The notes beneath the pieces are model-generated. The model made no database searches. It was not told where the DNA came from and saw only the letters and a list, made by a program, of their open reading frames with translations. DNA of 36,720 nt, taken from contig DULG01000008.1 in NCBI GenBank assembly GCA_012840485.1, positions 1-36,720 on the forward strand. Direction: 5' to 3'. This DNA is from Clostridia bacterium. Lineage in GTDB: Bacteria; Bacillota; Thermoanaerobacteria; Thermoanaerobacterales; Thermoanaerobacteraceae. The translations under genes were made by a program, and so were the position numbers. Shown piece by piece: positions 35,383 to 36,720 of this stretch; within the stretch, counting starts at the first letter, position 1; the number at the start of each line of letters is the position of its first letter.

Positions 35383-35434
35383 GGACGGTTCTCTTTGTTT
35401 GATTTCCAAACTTCAAACAGAAAGAACCGTCCCC
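35383..35434. repeat. GGGGACGGTTCT repeat, copy 2 (palindromic)
   Basis: GGACGGTTCTCTTTGTTTGA (35383-35402) pairs with TCAAACAGAAAGAACCGTCC (35413-35432) at 18 of 20 positions. The right arm holds AGAACCGTCCCC (35423-35434), the exact reverse complement of the 12-mer at 32733-32744. The two copies bracket the island in opposite orientation. Confidence 0.7.
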
Positions 35435-35949
35435 TTTGTTTGCTTTGTTTGATAAATTTTAAGAGAAAAATCTCTCTAACACCCAAAATGAGAATAATAA
35501 TGGGTGTAAAAAAAGAAGAATAAGTTCAGGTAAATTCAATAAAGGATTCGAAGAATTTAATAAACTTGGGTTTATCATCTTTAAAAAAGGATTGAACATC
35601 AACGTAAATATCAGTGGGAGAAAGTTTTTTAGTTTTGGTTCTCAAAGGAATTCCTCTCTTTCTCTCCGTGATGTGGCCTTTTATATAAATTCGACGAAAA
35701 TGGAGAAATTTCTCTGAAAATGTATAACAGAATCCCTTACTTTATTGAAGAGTTTGGGATTCTGCAAAGACCTAAGTATTTCTCACAATTGGACAAGCAA
35801 AAGGGATTATAAATGAAAGATAAAAATTTAAATTTGAAAGTAATAGTTAAAAAAACACATCTCTAAAGTGACTTAAATTAAAACTTTCAAATTATATATT
35901 TCAAATTATATAAATGCTTACAAAATATAGAGATAGGAGGTGAGATAAT
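35435..35949. other. Gene-poor region with a possible transposase fragment and an inverted repeat
   Basis: The minus strand has a 39-codon frame (35645-35526, TTG start after AGAGGA) ending FFKDDKPKFIKFFESFIEF, which resembles the N-terminal part of some transposases but is far too short to assign. CAGAATCCC (35728-35736) and GGGATTCTG (35756-35764) form a 9-bp inverted repeat. Otherwise AT-rich with nothing supportable. Confidence 0.3.
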
Positions 35950-36165
35950 ATGCCTGTAGTGATCCATGAGGGGATTTATCAGATTCATTGGTGCATTCAC
36001 GGTGGGGTTGTAGCAATGCCACTTTCACTGACTAACCGAGCATTGGAAGAAGTTGCTTCAGAAATTGTTGAGAAAGGAATAATTGGTATACGGAAAGAGC
36101 AGATCTTAAAGCAGTTGTTCGCGGACAAGTTAGCATTATCAGAATCATTGTCTTGGGAAAAGTAA
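35950..36165 (+). CDS. Hypothetical protein next to the rhodanese
   Basis: A 71-residue frame with a strong AGGAGGTGAG ribosome site seven bases before the ATG. It starts MPVVIHEGIYQIHWCIHGG and continues with a helical part (ALEEVASEIVEKGIIGIRKE, then QILKQLFADKLALSE). I do not recognise the family. It lies 53 bases before the rhodanese remnant, which suggests a functional link. It may be a complete small gene or the start of a decayed one. Confidence 0.5.
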   Translation: MPVVIHEGIYQIHWCIHGGVVAMPLSLTNRALEEVASEIVEKGIIGIRKEQILKQLFADKLALSESLSWEK

Positions 36166-36188
36166 ATTCTAAAATGAGAAGATTTAAA

Positions 36189-36201
36189 CTCACTGAGTGA
36201 G
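36189..36201. repeat. Short palindrome before the rhodanese gene
   Basis: CTCACT-G-AGTGAG is a perfect 13-base odd palindrome lying between the hypothetical gene and the rhodanese ribosome site; possible operator or small hairpin. Confidence 0.4.
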
Positions 36202-36218
36202 AAAGGAGAGCATGGTAT

Positions 36219-36540
36219 ATGCAAATTGAAATGGTAACAAAAGAGGAGTTATTGACTATGCTAAGTAACCCTGACGTTATTGTACTCAACGTTCTTCCTC
36301 GCGATTGGTATGAGCGGGCTCACATTAAGGGATCGCTATCAATCCCTCTGGAGGAGTTGCCAAACCGTTTGAACTGTTTGTCTAATCATTACGTACTGTG
36401 CAAGCTACGAATGTACATCCTGTATCGGGGCAGCGGAATTGTTGGCTAACTATGGATTTAATGTAAAGGTTTATAGAGGAGGTACTAAGGAATGGATAGA
36501 AGCGGGTCTTCCAGTGTCCCCTTGTCAGGGGTTTAACTGA
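36219..36540 (+). pseudogene. Frameshifted rhodanese-domain sulfurtransferase
   Basis: The first 55 codons (from ATG 36219, after AAAGGAG) read as a rhodanese N-terminus: VIVLNVLPRDWYERAHIKGS and SIPLEELPNRL. In this frame a stop comes at 36447. In the +1 frame from about 36382 the rest of the domain appears: IITYCASYECTSCIGAAELL with the active-site cysteine, then VYRGGTKEWIEAGLPV, ending at TGA 36538-36540. A one-base change near 36375-36385 thus splits an otherwise complete, about 107-residue single-domain rhodanese. It may be real decay, a sequencing error or, less likely, programmed shifting. Confidence 0.85.
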
Positions 36541-36600
36541 GGAGCAAGTTAGAGTTTTTCCATCCAATTTACCAAAGGAAAAGGTATGAAGTAACAACAG

Positions 36601-36628
36601 TTGAAATAAACAGTAAAAATGATATAAT
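36601..36628 (+). promoter_or_regulatory. Promoter for the gene at the right edge
   Basis: TTGAAA (36601-36606) and the extended -10 TGATATAAT (36620-36628), with 16 bases between hexamers. Start codon follows 20 bases later. Confidence 0.65.
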
Positions 36629-36647
36629 TTTTATTGGGTGATAATAA

Positions 36648-36720
36648 ATGCTATTGACTATAAAAAATATTAAAGATCTGTATAATATAAGCAGAATTAC
36701 ATTAATAAACTGGGAAAAAG
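36648..36720 (+). CDS. Start of a gene with an N-terminal helix-turn-helix (cut by window edge)
   Basis: The first 24 codons read MLLTIKNIKDLYNISRITLI, then NWEK. IKDLYNISRITLINW looks like a helix-turn-helix of the sort found in MerR-type regulators and at the start of some DNA methylases. GGGTGAT precedes the ATG and a good promoter lies upstream. Too short for a firm call. Confidence 0.55.
   Translation, partial: MLLTIKNIKDLYNISRITLINWEK

Noticed and set aside
1-36720. CRISPR arrays, rRNA, tRNA and intact insertion sequences
   Set aside because: No regularly spaced direct repeats, no rRNA-like blocks, no cloverleaf sequences and no full transposase frame were seen by eye.

Overview
The window is the chromosomal replication origin region of a low-GC (roughly one third G+C), spore-forming, probably thermophilic anaerobic Firmicute. 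Gene order and protein sequences look like Thermoanaerobacter or a close relative such as Caldanaerobacter. This rests on recognising the proteins, including an MscS channel resembling the crystallised TtMscS, not on a database search.

Layout. Positions 1-5762 read leftward from the origin: dnaA, dnaN, an S4-domain gene (yaaA), recF, remB, then a GH31 alpha-glucosidase cut by the window edge. Gyrase genes, which often follow remB, are not in the window. Positions 5763-6207 form oriC, with about ten DnaA boxes and a perfect 20-bp inverted repeat. A second DnaA-box cluster with a DnaA-trio-like repeat lies between dnaA and dnaN, so the origin looks bipartite. From 6208 rightward every clear gene but yyaC reads away from the origin: rpmH-rnpA-yidD-yidC-khpB, mnmE-mnmG-rsmG, a Nudix gene, noc, soj-parB, a cysteine desulfurase-like gene, a DUF4446 gene, a lipid kinase, a cyanophycin operon (cphB-cphA), yyaC (reverse), mscS, a DUF951 gene, rpsF-ssb-rpsR, a MazG-like gene, a YybS-like membrane protein, gdpP-rplI-dnaB, a Crp/Fnr regulator and hcp. 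This closely follows the Bacillus subtilis origin synteny, with lineage-specific insertions (desulfurase, DUF4446, lipid kinase, cphBA, regulator-hcp).

How it works together. DnaA boxes, DnaA, DnaN and DnaB start replication. Two parS-like palindromes (inside rsmG and overlapping the soj promoter), Soj, ParB and Noc link segregation and division to the origin. RpmH, RnpA, YidD, YidC and KhpB form the usual translation and membrane-insertion group. The Crp/Fnr regulator probably controls hcp through a TGTGA-N6-TCACA site just upstream of hcp.

Positions 32724-36600 are different: decayed, apparently foreign DNA. They hold a SPASM-domain remnant of a radical-SAM peptide maturase, an ABC ATPase lacking its signature and Walker B motifs, an intact-looking ABC-2 permease, a GC-rich block with frame-broken reading frames, two copies of a GGGGACGGTTCT palindromic repeat and a frameshifted rhodanese. 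A new gene with a strong promoter starts at the right edge. I see no rRNA, tRNA, CRISPR array or intact insertion sequence. The most unusual items are the origin and segregation DNA elements, the cyanophycin operon in a non-cyanobacterium, and the decayed peptide-modification island.
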